Positions 17,867 through 28,383 of a stretch of 64,000 nt of DNA are shown here, piece by piece. Position 1 is the stretch's first letter, and each line of letters opens with the position of its first letter. The notes under the pieces were generated by a model. The model did no database searches. It was not told the origin of the DNA and saw nothing but the letters and a program-made list of their open reading frames with translations. Source of the DNA: Streptomyces phaeofaciens (GTDB taxonomy: Bacteria; Actinomycetota; Actinomycetes; Streptomycetales; Streptomycetaceae); contig NZ_BMSA01000023.1 in NCBI RefSeq assembly GCF_014648915.1, positions 1 through 64,000 on the forward strand, in the 5' to 3' direction. The position numbers and the translations under genes were made by a program.

Positions 17867-17968
17867 CCAAGCACCGCCTTCCGCTCCCCCGAGCTCTCCC
17901 TGTGCCAACGATCAAGGAAGGGTACTCCGGGAGCGGTCGGCGGTGCAGCCGGATGGGCAGGTCGTTTC

Positions 17969-19282
17969 TCAACTGCCGGTGTTCGGGCGACCGTTCTGGT
18001 CGGCGAGCGCCGGCGGAGTGAGCGGATTCATAGCGGTGACGTCCCGGGGGGCGATGGAGAAGCCCTGCCAGTGGACCGGCATGGGCTGCTGGTCCTCGTC
18101 GCGCGCGACATGGTGGAAGCCCACGTTCACCCAGGCCACCGGGTGCTTGAGGGTCTGTCCGTCGACCCACTTGTCCACGGACTTCGGGTGTCCCGTGCCG
18201 CAGGCGAGGGGGTTGTTGTTGGCGTACATCTCGCACTTGTTGTACTCGGTGAAGTACACGTCGTGCTTGGTGAAGGCGCGTCCGGAGTACTTGGTGGTGG
18301 CACCGGGGACGAGCTCGTACGAGCGCTGGTGGCCGTCCTTGTTCTTGCCGGTGTTGCTGACCACGCGCCACCAGCGCATGTTCTTGGCGTCGCCCGCGAG
18401 TTCCTTGGTGACCGGGGTGCGGGTGGTCTTGTTGGTCGGGCCCTGCTGGCCGCTCGCCGGCGGGCTGACCACGGAGTCGTACTGCTCGATCTTGTTGGCG
18501 GAGGAGCCGTCGAGGCCGAAGTCGAGCCGCCAGAAGACGTTGTGGCTGTGGCTGGTGGCCTTGGCCTGGGCGCCCTTGCCTATCGGCCAGCCGCGGCCGT
18601 CGCCGGCGTCGTAGTCGAAGGGCGAAAGGCTGCCGGTGGCGCCGACGTTCATGTTGACCGTGCCGTCGTCGGAGAAGCGCCACTCGGTCATGTACTCGTA
18701 CCAGCCGACCTTGTTGACCGTGTAGATCAGCAGGTCCTTGCCCTGGGCCTGGTAGACCTTGTTGTTCTCGGCCTGCATCCGGTAGGCGTGGCCGCGCGAA
18801 CGGGTCGTGGTGCACAGGCCCTTGACGTTCGGGTTCTCGTTGAACGACTCGGGGACCTTCACCGTCTTGATGGTGCCGCCCGGGCACTCGGCGGGCGCCA
18901 GATTCACCAGGCCGGCGCCGAAGTTGTAGTCCGTGACGTCGTTGTACTCGTTCTTGCCGTCGTCGTAAGGGACGTGGATCTGGGCGAGCTTGGCGCTGGT
19001 GAGGACCCGGATCGGCTTGGGCTCGCCGGGCGGCTGGTAGGTGACCTTCTCCAGGATGAGCCCGGACTTGGCCTCGTAGCGCCAGCACATGCGCCAGGTC
19101 GTGCCGGTGGAGAGCTTCTGTTCGATGCGGTAGGCCGCGCTGCAGTCCGCGGCGGGCGCGGGGGCCGCCTTCGGCTGGGCGACGGCGGGACCCGCCCCGG
19201 CGGTCGCGCCGGCGGCCAGCGCGGCCAGGGACAGGCCGACGGCCGCTCCCTTGCGGGTGCGGCTGATGTGGTTCACGCGCAT
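17969..19282 (-). CDS. Secreted copper amine oxidase, catalytic domain only
   Basis: 437 residues with a signal peptide ending near PAVAQPKAA. The body matches the C-terminal catalytic domain of copper/topaquinone amine oxidases. LAQIHVPYDDGKNEYNDVTD aligns with the catalytic Asp region. GWYEYMTEWRFSDDGTVNMN contains the tyrosine that would become topaquinone, with Trp where the usual Asn of N-Y-D/E-Y stands. SHSHNVFWRLDFGLDG supplies the His-x-His copper ligands, and VGFHHVARDEDQQPMPVHWQ supplies the third His. The usual N2/N3 domains are absent here but appear encoded by the gene just upstream. The enzyme would oxidise primary amines to aldehydes outside the cell. ATG at 19282 is preceded by AGGAG. 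Confidence 0.85.
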   Translation of the reverse strand: MRVNHISRTRKGAAVGLSLAALAAGATAGAGPAVAQPKAAPAPAADCSAAYRIEQKLSTGTTWRMCWRYEAKSGLILEKVTYQPPGEPKPIRVLTSAKLAQIHVPYDDGKNEYNDVTDYNFGAGLVNLAPAECPGGTIKTVKVPESFNENPNVKGLCTTTRSRGHAYRMQAENNKVYQAQGKDLLIYTVNKVGWYEYMTEWRFSDDGTVNMNVGATGSLSPFDYDAGDGRGWPIGKGAQAKATSHSHNVFWRLDFGLDGSSANKIEQYDSVVSPPASGQQGPTNKTTRTPVTKELAGDAKNMRWWRVVSNTGKNKDGHQRSYELVPGATTKYSGRAFTKHDVYFTEYNKCEMYANNNPLACGTGHPKSVDKWVDGQTLKHPVAWVNVGFHHVARDEDQQPMPVHWQGFSIAPRDVTAMNPLTPPALADQNGRPNTGS

Positions 19283-19342
19283 GAGGACATGACTCCTAGG
19301 ACAGGAGAAGTGAGTGGGAAAAGTGGACTCGGAGAGGACGGC

Positions 19343-20155
19343 TCAGCCGTCGAGCTCGACGACCTTGCCGGCGCTGAGATCGATCACCAGGGACCTCGCG
19401 TCGATCCACGGGCCGTTCTTCACCTTCGGCAGCAGACGCACGCAGCGGTGCTGTCCGCACACGTCCAGCGCGGACGGCTGGGCCCCCGGTACCGCCCGGT
19501 AGATCATGCTCGCGAGCTGGAGCTGGTCCGGGGCGGTGAGCTTCTTGCCGGTGGCGTCCTGGTAGTCGGCGCGCAGGCCGGCGCCGAGCGGGTCGGCGAT
19601 CAGCAGCCGGGCCGCCTCGTTCTGCTCGGCGTTGCTCAGCGGCGGCTGCACTCCGCTCTGCGTGGCGGTGTTCTCGACCTTGCCGGTGTCGAGGTTCACG
19701 GTCTTGGTGACGACGGTGTCGTTCTTGTAGTCGTAGAACGTCACGTCGGCGCGCCGGGGCGCGTCGGGGTCGTCCACCTCGTCGGCCTCGGGCGCGGCGA
19801 GGTCCACGCCGAGGCGCTGCGGGCCTCGGTCGCCCTCGACGTCCTGGCTGGCGTTGAAGAGCTGCCGGCTGAGCGCGATCCGCTCGACCCGCTTCAGCTC
19901 GTCGTCGGTGAGCGGGTCGCTGCCCGTGCCCTTCTCACCCTCGGCGGGGGCCTGCTCGACCACACCGGGCTGCACCGTGCCGCCCTGGTCGCCGGCCGCC
20001 GCCTGTCCTGTCGTCTGTCCGGTCTTGCTGCCTCCGGTGTCGTCCGCCCCCGCCGTGCCCGGGAGAGTGATCCCGACCATCACGGCTGTCGCGGCCACCG
20101 CGAGAGCCGTACCCGCCACCACCTTGCCCAGGTGGCGGCGCACTGTCGTGCGCAC
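19343..20155 (-). CDS. Secreted protein resembling the N-terminal (N2/N3) domains of copper amine oxidase
   Basis: 270 residues with a signal sequence (RRHLGKVVAGTALAVAATAV) and a Gly/Thr/Gln-rich linker. The later part, RRADVTFYDYKNDTVVTKTV, then GKVEN and GVQPPLSNAEQNEAARLLIA followed by DP, resembles N-domain segments of copper amine oxidases (beta strands leading to G-x-Q-P-P and an E-rich helix). The catalytic-domain gene follows 60 bp downstream on the same strand. I infer that the two secreted chains form one enzyme or complex. GTG at 20155 has AGGGGG upstream. The protein has no copper-ligand or topaquinone motif of its own. Confidence 0.7.
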   Translation of the reverse strand: MRTTVRRHLGKVVAGTALAVAATAVMVGITLPGTAGADDTGGSKTGQTTGQAAAGDQGGTVQPGVVEQAPAEGEKGTGSDPLTDDELKRVERIALSRQLFNASQDVEGDRGPQRLGVDLAAPEADEVDDPDAPRRADVTFYDYKNDTVVTKTVNLDTGKVENTATQSGVQPPLSNAEQNEAARLLIADPLGAGLRADYQDATGKKLTAPDQLQLASMIYRAVPGAQPSALDVCGQHRCVRLLPKVKNGPWIDARSLVIDLSAGKVVELDG

Positions 20156-20210
20156 AATTGCCCCCTACTCCCCCTGCTGCCCGGGAGTATGTCCGTCTGC
20201 CCCACTGGTT

Positions 20211-20229
20211 CGGCATACGCCGTATGCCG
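20211..20229. promoter_or_regulatory. 19-bp palindrome between the amine-oxidase operon and glgX
   Basis: CGGCATACG-C-CGTATGCCG is a perfect inverted repeat with one central base, and a third half-site CGTATGC follows at 20231-20237. It lies 56 bp upstream of the GTG of the amine-oxidase operon and 117 bp upstream of glgX. This is a good candidate operator, but the regulator is unknown. Confidence 0.5.
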
Positions 20230-20346
20230 GCGTATGCACAGGTCGTCAGGTAAGAGGGACGTAAGTCGCAGGTGGTTCCCTCACTTTCGGGGAGACTCGA
20301 CCTCAAGGCGCCCCCGGCGCGACGGCACACCTGAAAGAGTCGTGTC

Positions 20347-22455
<2,109 letters not shown>

Positions 22456-22523
22456 GTCGTGGACGCACGGTGGCGTCGCCGGCCGGACGGGACCGTGCGG
22501 GCACGGCCCGGCGGCGGCCGCCC

Positions 22524-22540
22524 GGCGGGGAAGCCCCGCC
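22524..22540. terminator. Short GC hairpin between glgX and treY
   Basis: GGCGGGG-AAG-CCCCGCC forms a 7-bp stem with a 3-base loop in the 137-bp gap. It could attenuate read-through from glgX into treY. It is weak compared with the long hairpins elsewhere in the window. Confidence 0.45.
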
Positions 22541-22592
22541 AGGTGGGCGCCGGGATGACACGAAACGGGGCTGGGCGGGTACGTAGGGTTCC

Positions 22593-24944
22593 ATGACCCC
22601 TGCGTCCCCTGTCCCCGTCGTGCCCACGGCCACCTACCGGTTGCAGGTGCAGCCCGCGTTCCCGTTCGCCGCCGCGGCGGCGGCCGTGCCGTATCTGGCG
22701 TCGCTCGGTGTGTCGCACCTGCATCTGTCACCGGTCCTGGAGGCCGTGCCCGGCTCCCCGCACGGCTACGACGTGGTGGACCCCACGCGCGTGCGCGAGG
22801 AACTGGGCGGCGAGGAGGGGCTGCGGGCGCTGGCGGGCACCGCGCGCGAGCACGGGCTCGGCCTGGTCGCGGACATCGTGCCGAACCACATGGCGATGGC
22901 CCCGCGCCACAACCGCGCCCTGTGGGAGGTGCTGCGGGAGGGCCCGAAGTCGCCGTACGCGCGCTGGTTCGACATCGACTGGGAGGCGGGCGGCGGCCAG
23001 GTGCTCGTCCCGGTGCTCGGCGGGCCCGTCGGGGCGGAACTGGCGCACCTGCGGACCGACGGCGGTGTCCTGCGCTACCACGACCACGTCCTGCCGCTGC
23101 GCGAGGGCACCGAGGAGCTGCCGCTGCCGCAGCTGCTGGACGCCCAGTGGTACCGGCCGGTGTGGTGGCGGCTGGCCCGCACCGAGCTGAACTACCGGCG
23201 CTTCTTCAGCATCTCGGAGCTGATCGGGGTGCGGGTGGAGGACCCGGAGGTGTTCGAGGCGACCCACGGCACGGTCCTGCGGCTGCTGCACGAGGGCGTG
23301 CTCGACGGACTGCGCGTCGACCACCCCGACGGCCTCGCCGACCCCGACACCTACCTGGAGCGGCTGCACGAGGCCACCGGGGGCCGCTGGACGGTCGTGG
23401 AGAAGATCCTCGCCGACGGAGAGCGCCTGCCGGCCTCCTGGCCCGTCGCCGGCACCACCGGCTACGACGCCCTGCGCCGCGTCGACGGCCTCTTCACGGA
23501 CCCGGAGGGCGCCCGGCGGCTCCTGGACCACTACCGGCACTTCGCGGCCCCGCAGACGGACCGGGGCGGCGACTGGGCGGCGACCGCGCGGCGGGCGGCG
23601 TACGGGGTGCTCTCGCACGAGCTGGCGGCCGAGCTGGACCGGCTGACCCGGGTCGCGTCCCGGGTCTGCGCGACCTCCCCGGACCCCGCCCTGCGCGACC
23701 GGGCGCCGTGGGCGCTGCGCACGGCGCTGGAGGAGCTGCTGGTGCGTCTGGAGGTCTACCGGCCGTATTCCTCGGGCGATCCGGCGGACGTGGTCACCGA
23801 GGAGGCCGCCGAGCAGGCGCGGGCGGCCTTCGCGGTGCCCGAGGAGGCGGGCGCGGTCGACGTGGTGCGCGGGCTGGTGCTCGGCGGCGCGGGTCCCGCG
23901 CGCGCGGACTTCCGGGCCCGGTTCGCGCAGACGGCCTCCGCGTTGCGCGCCAAGTCGGTGGAGGACACGGCGTTCTACCGGTACGTGCCGTTCCTGGCGG
24001 CGAACGAGGTGGGCGGCGACCCCGGCAGCCCCGGGGTGTCCCCGGCGGACTTCCACGCGTACTGCGCGCGCGTGCAGCGCGACTGGCCGGCCACCGGGAC
24101 GGTGGTGTCGACGCACGACACCAAGCGCAGCGCCGACGTGCGGGCCGCGCTGGCCGTGCTCACCGAATGCCCCGCACGGTGGGCGGAGGAACTGGCGCAG
24201 GCCACGCACGCGGAGGAGGGCGGGCCGGACGGGCAGCTGGCGTGGGCGGCCTGGCAGACCGTCTTCGGGCTCGGCCCGGCGGCCCCCGAACGCGTCCGGG
24301 AGGCGATGCTCAAGCACGCGCGCGAGGCGGGCCTCTACACGAGCTGGACCGAGCAGGAGCCGCCGTACGAGGACGCGGTGGCCGCGTTCGTCACGGCGGG
24401 GCCGTGCGGGGTGCCCGGGGAGCGGGTGGCCGCGCTGCGCGACGCGCTGGAACCGCACGTCCGGGCCAATGTGCTCGGCACGGCGCTGGTGCATCTGACG
24501 ATGCCGGGTGTGCCGGACGTCTACCAGGGCACGGAGCACGAGTACCTGGCCCTGGTGGACCCCGACAACCGGCGTCCCGCGCGCTTCGCGCCGCCCGAGC
24601 CGGGAGAGGAGAGCGCGAAGGGCTCGGTCACCACCGCCGCGCTGCGGCTGCGCCGTCGACGGCCCGAGGTCTTCGGGGCGTCGGCGACCTACGAGCCGCT
24701 GGCCGCCGAGGGTCCGGCCGCGGCACACTGCCTGGCGTTCGCGCGCTCCGGCGGGGCGGTGACGGCGGTGACCCGGCTGTCGCTGCGGCTGGCCGAGGCG
24801 GGCGGCTGGCGGGAGACGGTGCTGCCGCTGCCGCCGGGGCGGTGGGCCGACGCGCTGGCTCCGGAGCGTGCGTTCACGGGGCACGCGCGCGTGGCGGAGC
24901 TGTTCGCGCGGCTGCCGGTGGCGCTGCTGGAGCGGGTGGACTGA
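22593..24944 (+). CDS. treY: Malto-oligosyltrehalose synthase TreY
   Basis: 783 residues, the usual TreY length. The N-terminus VPTATYRLQVQPAFPFAAAA is characteristic, with GH13 motifs VADIVPNHMA, LDGLRVDHPDGLADPDTYL and WTVVEKIL, then TVVSTHDTKRSADVRAAL and GVPDVYQGTEHEYLALVDPD. It isomerises the reducing-end alpha-1,4 link of a maltooligosaccharide to alpha,alpha-1,1, making maltooligosyl-trehalose, which TreZ then cleaves. ATG at 22593 is the only start that preserves the conserved N-terminus; the site upstream is weak (TAGGG). Confidence 0.96.
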   Translation: MTPASPVPVVPTATYRLQVQPAFPFAAAAAAVPYLASLGVSHLHLSPVLEAVPGSPHGYDVVDPTRVREELGGEEGLRALAGTAREHGLGLVADIVPNHMAMAPRHNRALWEVLREGPKSPYARWFDIDWEAGGGQVLVPVLGGPVGAELAHLRTDGGVLRYHDHVLPLREGTEELPLPQLLDAQWYRPVWWRLARTELNYRRFFSISELIGVRVEDPEVFEATHGTVLRLLHEGVLDGLRVDHPDGLADPDTYLERLHEATGGRWTVVEKILADGERLPASWPVAGTTGYDALRRVDGLFTDPEGARRLLDHYRHFAAPQTDRGGDWAATARRAAYGVLSHELAAELDRLTRVASRVCATSPDPALRDRAPWALRTALEELLVRLEVYRPYSSGDPADVVTEEAAEQARAAFAVPEEAGAVDVVRGLVLGGAGPARADFRARFAQTASALRAKSVEDTAFYRYVPFLAANEVGGDPGSPGVSPADFHAYCARVQRDWPATGTVVSTHDTKRSADVRAALAVLTECPARWAEELAQATHAEEGGPDGQLAWAAWQTVFGLGPAAPERVREAMLKHAREAGLYTSWTEQEPPYEDAVAAFVTAGPCGVPGERVAALRDALEPHVRANVLGTALVHLTMPGVPDVYQGTEHEYLALVDPDNRRPARFAPPEPGEESAKGSVTTAALRLRRRRPEVFGASATYEPLAAEGPAAAHCLAFARSGGAVTAVTRLSLRLAEAGGWRETVLPLPPGRWADALAPERAFTGHARVAELFARLPVALLERVD

Positions 24945-25086
24945 GGAGGAACCGGCGGGCCGGGGCGACGGCGCCGGGGTTTCACCCGGGCCCGCCGCCT
25001 CGGCCGGACCGTGGGACAGTCACCCGGGAAGTGCGGGCGGCATAGGCGCGCGAGCGGCCGCACCCGCCCGCGCATGCCTCCGGAAG

Positions 25087-25108
25087 CCCCCGGGAGCCTC
25101 CCCGGGGG
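25087..25108. terminator. Hairpin after treY
   Basis: CCCCCGGG-AGCCTC-CCCGGGGG is a perfect 8-bp stem with a 6-base loop, 143 bp downstream of the treY stop. It may end treY transcription. Confidence 0.5.
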
Positions 25109-25113
25109 AGTAC

Positions 25114-25142
25114 TTGACAGGCCACAGAGTCCGTGGGGTACT
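25114..25142 (+). promoter_or_regulatory. Candidate promoter for the M14 carboxypeptidase gene
   Basis: TTGACA at 25114-25119 is a perfect -35 hexamer, directly after the treY hairpin. No strong -10 is seen: the 17-base spacing leads to GTACTG at 25137-25142, which is poor. The call rests on the -35 box and its position 55 bp before the proposed GTG start. Confidence 0.35.
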
Positions 25143-25173
25143 GCGGATTGCGAGCAGGGCGGACGTAACGGGG

Positions 25174-26424
25174 GTGAGTCTCCTGCCGGTGCTGCGCTAC
25201 CCGACGGTGACCGAACTGACCTCCTCCGCCCGGGCGCTGGCCGCCCAGCAGCCCGGCCTGTGTGCGCTGCGCCAGGTGGGTCTCTCGCGCGCCGGCCGGC
25301 CGCTGCACCTGCTGTCGGTGGGACACGCGCGGCGTGCCGTGCTCGTCGTCGCGGGCGCCCACGCCAACGAGCCGACCGGCGGCCCGACCCTGCTGGCCCT
25401 GGCCGAACGGGTGCTGCACGAGCGGGAGTTGCGTACCGGTACCTCCTGGCACTTCCTGCTGTGCGCGGATCCCGACGGGGCGAGCCTGCACGTCACCCCG
25501 GCGCCGCGCAGCCTGCTGGAGTACCACCTCGGCTTCTTCCGCCCCGCCGGCCCCGAGCAGCCGGAGTGGTCGCCCGCCGTGCTGCCGCCGGACCGGCTGC
25601 CGCCCGAGACCCGCGCGCTGACCCGGGTCATCGACGAGCTGCGGCCCTACCTCCAGGTGACGCTGCACGGCACCGATCTGGGCGGCAGCTGGGTGCAGTT
25701 GACGAGGGACATCCCGGGGCTCGCGGAGCCGTTCGCCAAGTCGGCGGCGCAGCTGCACATCCCGGTGGAGACGGGCGCCTCCGACGCGGCGGGCTGGCCG
25801 GCGTCCGGTCCCGGCGTGCACGTGATGCCGGACCCCGGCGCCGACGTGGCCTACCCGAGCATGCCGGACGACGCCCGGCACAGCACCTGGTACCACGCCC
25901 ACCGCTACGGCGGCCTGACCGCGGTCGTGGAGGTGCCGATGTGGGCGAGCGACCTGGTGGACGACCCCGCCCCGCACCCCGCGCCCGCCGCGGCGATCCG
26001 GCGGCTGGCGGTGCGGCTCCAGCGGGACGCGAGGGAGGTGGAGCAGGTGCTCGCCGAGGCGCTGCCGCGTCTGGAGGGCGACGAGGGGCCGCTGCTGCGG
26101 GCCGCCAAGTGGGCGCTGGAGCTGGTGCCGGGGCTGGCCTCGGACTGGACCCATGTGCCGCCCGCGGACACGACGATGGCGTACGTCGGCAGCGTGGACG
26201 CCTTCGCCCGCCGGCTGCCGCTGCGGGCGGCCGCGATGCTGCGGCGGGTCCTCCAGGAGAGCGACGACCACGCGGCACCGCGCCTGGAGCAGCTCGTCGA
26301 GACCTGGAGCGACGCCTTCGCCGTACGCTTCGGGGCCCGCTGGGTGCCGCTGGAGCACCAGGTGGAGCACCAGTCCCGCACGGTGGTGGCGGCGGCCCTG
26401 CACGCGCGCGAGGGGGCGGCGTAG
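25174..26424 (+). CDS. M14 family zinc carboxypeptidase-like protein (paralogue A)
   Basis: About 416 residues from GTG 25174 (other in-frame starts exist further upstream). The zinc motif is GAHANEPTGG (His and Glu), the third ligand is the His in LQVTLHGTDLGG, and the catalytic Glu is in TAVVEVPMW, as in M14 peptidases and succinylglutamate desuccinylase-like enzymes. No signal peptide is visible, so it acts in the cytoplasm. A helical C-terminal extension follows the catalytic domain. The protein is a clear paralogue of the gene at 26970-28229, which converges on it: both begin with LLRYPTV/LPVLRYPTV blocks and share the AGxHANEPxGG core. Confidence 0.84.
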   Translation: MSLLPVLRYPTVTELTSSARALAAQQPGLCALRQVGLSRAGRPLHLLSVGHARRAVLVVAGAHANEPTGGPTLLALAERVLHERELRTGTSWHFLLCADPDGASLHVTPAPRSLLEYHLGFFRPAGPEQPEWSPAVLPPDRLPPETRALTRVIDELRPYLQVTLHGTDLGGSWVQLTRDIPGLAEPFAKSAAQLHIPVETGASDAAGWPASGPGVHVMPDPGADVAYPSMPDDARHSTWYHAHRYGGLTAVVEVPMWASDLVDDPAPHPAPAAAIRRLAVRLQRDAREVEQVLAEALPRLEGDEGPLLRAAKWALELVPGLASDWTHVPPADTTMAYVGSVDAFARRLPLRAAAMLRRVLQESDDHAAPRLEQLVETWSDAFAVRFGARWVPLEHQVEHQSRTVVAAALHAREGAA

Positions 26425-26463
26425 CGCACACGCGCGTACCCCGCACCGCCCCAAGGCCCGGCG

Positions 26464-26973
26464 TCACACCTCGGGCGCGTCGGCCTTCCCGGTCTCCCCG
26501 CCCTTCCCGGTCTGCCCTGCCTCCCCATCAGCCTCATCCGCCTCATCCGCCTCGTCGAGGGCGAACACCGCGCCCGTGAGCGCCGCCAGCTCGCAGGCGT
26601 TGCCGAAGGTCCGGCTGTACTCGACCGGGCGCCCGTTCCACCGTCCGCTCGCGCGGGCCGTGACCGGGGCGTAGACCATCGCGCAGACGGCGTCCTGCGC
26701 CGCCGTCAGACCGCCGGGGTCGCCGTCCACCGCCGCGAGCTGCCCGCACGCCTCGACGGCACGGGAGTGGCCCTGGGGAGGGTCGCACAGGAGCAGGGCG
26801 CCCCGGCCGTCGGCGGACGGCGAGGTGCCCCGGGTGACGGTGAGCTGGAGCCAGTTGCCGGGGAAGGCGTCCCGGGCGGCCGCGTGGGCCGGGACGACGG
26901 CCGCGGCGAGAAGGAGGACGGCGGCGGCCGGCAGGACGCGCCGGACCGCTGTCGTGGGGAAGGAGTGCTTCAT
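26464..26973 (-). CDS. Subtilisin inhibitor-like secreted protein (SSI family)
   Basis: 169 residues with a signal peptide ending near VVPAHAAA. The mature part fits the Streptomyces subtilisin inhibitor fold: four cysteines (in LLLCDPP, VEACGQL, AVCAMVY and GNACEL), then SGRWNGRPVEYSRTFGNAC. The reactive loop AVCAMVYAPV puts Met at P1, as in SSI itself. These dimeric inhibitors block extracellular subtilisins and, in some strains, trypsin-like or transglutaminase-activating proteases. The C-terminus is unusual: after the normal end near VFALDE there is a roughly 30-residue acidic tail with DEADEADEAD. The ATG overlaps the stop of the M14 gene (ATGA), so translation is coupled. Confidence 0.88.
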   Translation of the reverse strand: MKHSFPTTAVRRVLPAAAVLLLAAAVVPAHAAARDAFPGNWLQLTVTRGTSPSADGRGALLLCDPPQGHSRAVEACGQLAAVDGDPGGLTAAQDAVCAMVYAPVTARASGRWNGRPVEYSRTFGNACELAALTGAVFALDEADEADEADGEAGQTGKGGETGKADAPEV

Positions 26974-28229
26974 TCCCGGTGCATCGGCACGGCGGCCTGT
27001 GTCCCCCAGTCCGGCTCACCCGATCGTGCGCGGGCCCCGTGCCGGCCGGCCAGTTCGAACGCGGCGAGCACGACCCGCGCCTGGTACCCCGCGGTCCGTA
27101 CGGCGATCCGTCGGCCGGCGATGCCGAGGGCGGTCAGATGGCCGGCGGTGAGCGGCGGCAGCGGGCGGCCGGGGTCGGCGGTGTCGGGGTCCCAGGCGTC
27201 GGCGAGGCCGGGGCAGACCAGGAGGTAGTCGTCGACGGGCGCGAGCAGGCGGGCCGCGTCGGGGGTGCCGCCCAGATGGGGCCGCACGCGCGCGAGGAGA
27301 CGTTTCAGCACGCGGGTGTCGCGGCGCAGGGCGTCGCTGACGGTGTGCAGCACCGCGTCGCGGTCGGTGGGCGGGGAGCCGTCCTGGACCGCGGCGACAC
27401 CCCACATGGGTGCCTCGACGACGGCGGTGACGGTGCCGTGCCGGTGCGGGTGGTACCAGGTCGACTCGACGGCGGCCTCGGTGATGGCGGCGGCCAGGTC
27501 GCGCGGTCGCGGCGGCGGGATCCGGTAGACGGCGGGTCCCAGCCGGGGCCAGTACAGGGTGTCGTAGGGGCCGAGCTCGCGCGGGATGCCGAGGCGGGCG
27601 GCCGCGTACGCCATACGGCGGTCGAGGCCGGGCAGGTCGTGGGTGAGTTCCACGAAGCCGCCGCCGACGTCGACACCGTGCAGCGAGCACTGGAAGAAAG
27701 GTTTCAGTTCGTCCTGGAGGCGGAGCAGTGCCCGGGTCTCCGGCAGCACGGCGGCGGCCGCTCCGTCGGGCAGCCACTCGGGCTGTTCGCGGAATCCGGG
27801 CCGGAAGAAGTTCCGGAAGTAGCGGCCGAGGGTGTACGGGCCGCTCAGCCAGCGCTCGTTGCGGCGCAGGCCGTCGGGGTCGAGGCAGAGCAGCAGGTTC
27901 CAGGTGGCGTCGGCGCCCTCGGTGAGCCGCGGGTCCGCGAGCACGCGTTCGGCCAGCCGCAGGACGGTGGCGCCGCCGACCGGCTCGTTGGCGTGCGGCC
28001 CGGCCACGACCAGGGCCTGGCGGGCGCCCCGGCCCAGGGAGAGCAGCCACAGGGGCGTGCCCGCGCGGGAGACGCCGACGCGGCGCAGCCGGGCGTCCCG
28101 GGGCCGTCGGGCGGCGATCAGGGCGGCGCGGGCCGCGATGTCGTCCACGGTCGGATAGCGCAGGAGGGGCGGCAGGGCACACCTCCAGGGCGATGCCGTC
28201 GGTTCACCGGGCGTGTCCGGTCTACGCAC
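26970..28229 (-). CDS. M14 family zinc carboxypeptidase-like protein (paralogue B)
   Basis: 419 residues. The motif GPHANEPVGG holds the first two zinc ligands, SLHGVDVGGGF the third, and TAVVEAPMW the catalytic Glu. No signal peptide is seen. The start at GTG 28229 lacks a good ribosome binding site and could be wrong by some codons. Its stop overlaps the start of the SSI-type inhibitor by 4 bp, making a two-gene operon. Paralogue A lies 0.5 kb beyond the inhibitor on the other strand. Substrates are unknown; cell-wall peptides or N-acyl amino acids are possible for this family. Confidence 0.84.
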   Translation of the reverse strand: MRRPDTPGEPTASPWRCALPPLLRYPTVDDIAARAALIAARRPRDARLRRVGVSRAGTPLWLLSLGRGARQALVVAGPHANEPVGGATVLRLAERVLADPRLTEGADATWNLLLCLDPDGLRRNERWLSGPYTLGRYFRNFFRPGFREQPEWLPDGAAAAVLPETRALLRLQDELKPFFQCSLHGVDVGGGFVELTHDLPGLDRRMAYAAARLGIPRELGPYDTLYWPRLGPAVYRIPPPRPRDLAAAITEAAVESTWYHPHRHGTVTAVVEAPMWGVAAVQDGSPPTDRDAVLHTVSDALRRDTRVLKRLLARVRPHLGGTPDAARLLAPVDDYLLVCPGLADAWDPDTADPGRPLPPLTAGHLTALGIAGRRIAVRTAGYQARVVLAAFELAGRHGARARSGEPDWGTQAAVPMHRE

Positions 28230-28307
28230 AGTGAGTCATCACCCAGGGGTACGTCAACACCGCCGGACGCGCCGGGACTTGGGTGCGACGGGCCCCGCGC
28301 GCGGGCT

Positions 28308-28381
28308 CGCGGGCGGACTCGGCGGGCGGGCTCGCCGCCCAGGCCCGGCGGGCGGGCTCGGCGGACGGGCTCGGCGGGACG
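28308..28381. repeat. Degenerate G/C-rich tandem repeat
   Basis: The stretch repeats GGCGGGCGGGCTCG-like units of about 13-14 bases several times with small changes. It sits just downstream of the FHA gene stop and upstream of the M14 gene. It is probably slipped-strand expansion with no coding content. Confidence 0.55.
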
Positions 28382-28383
28382 GC

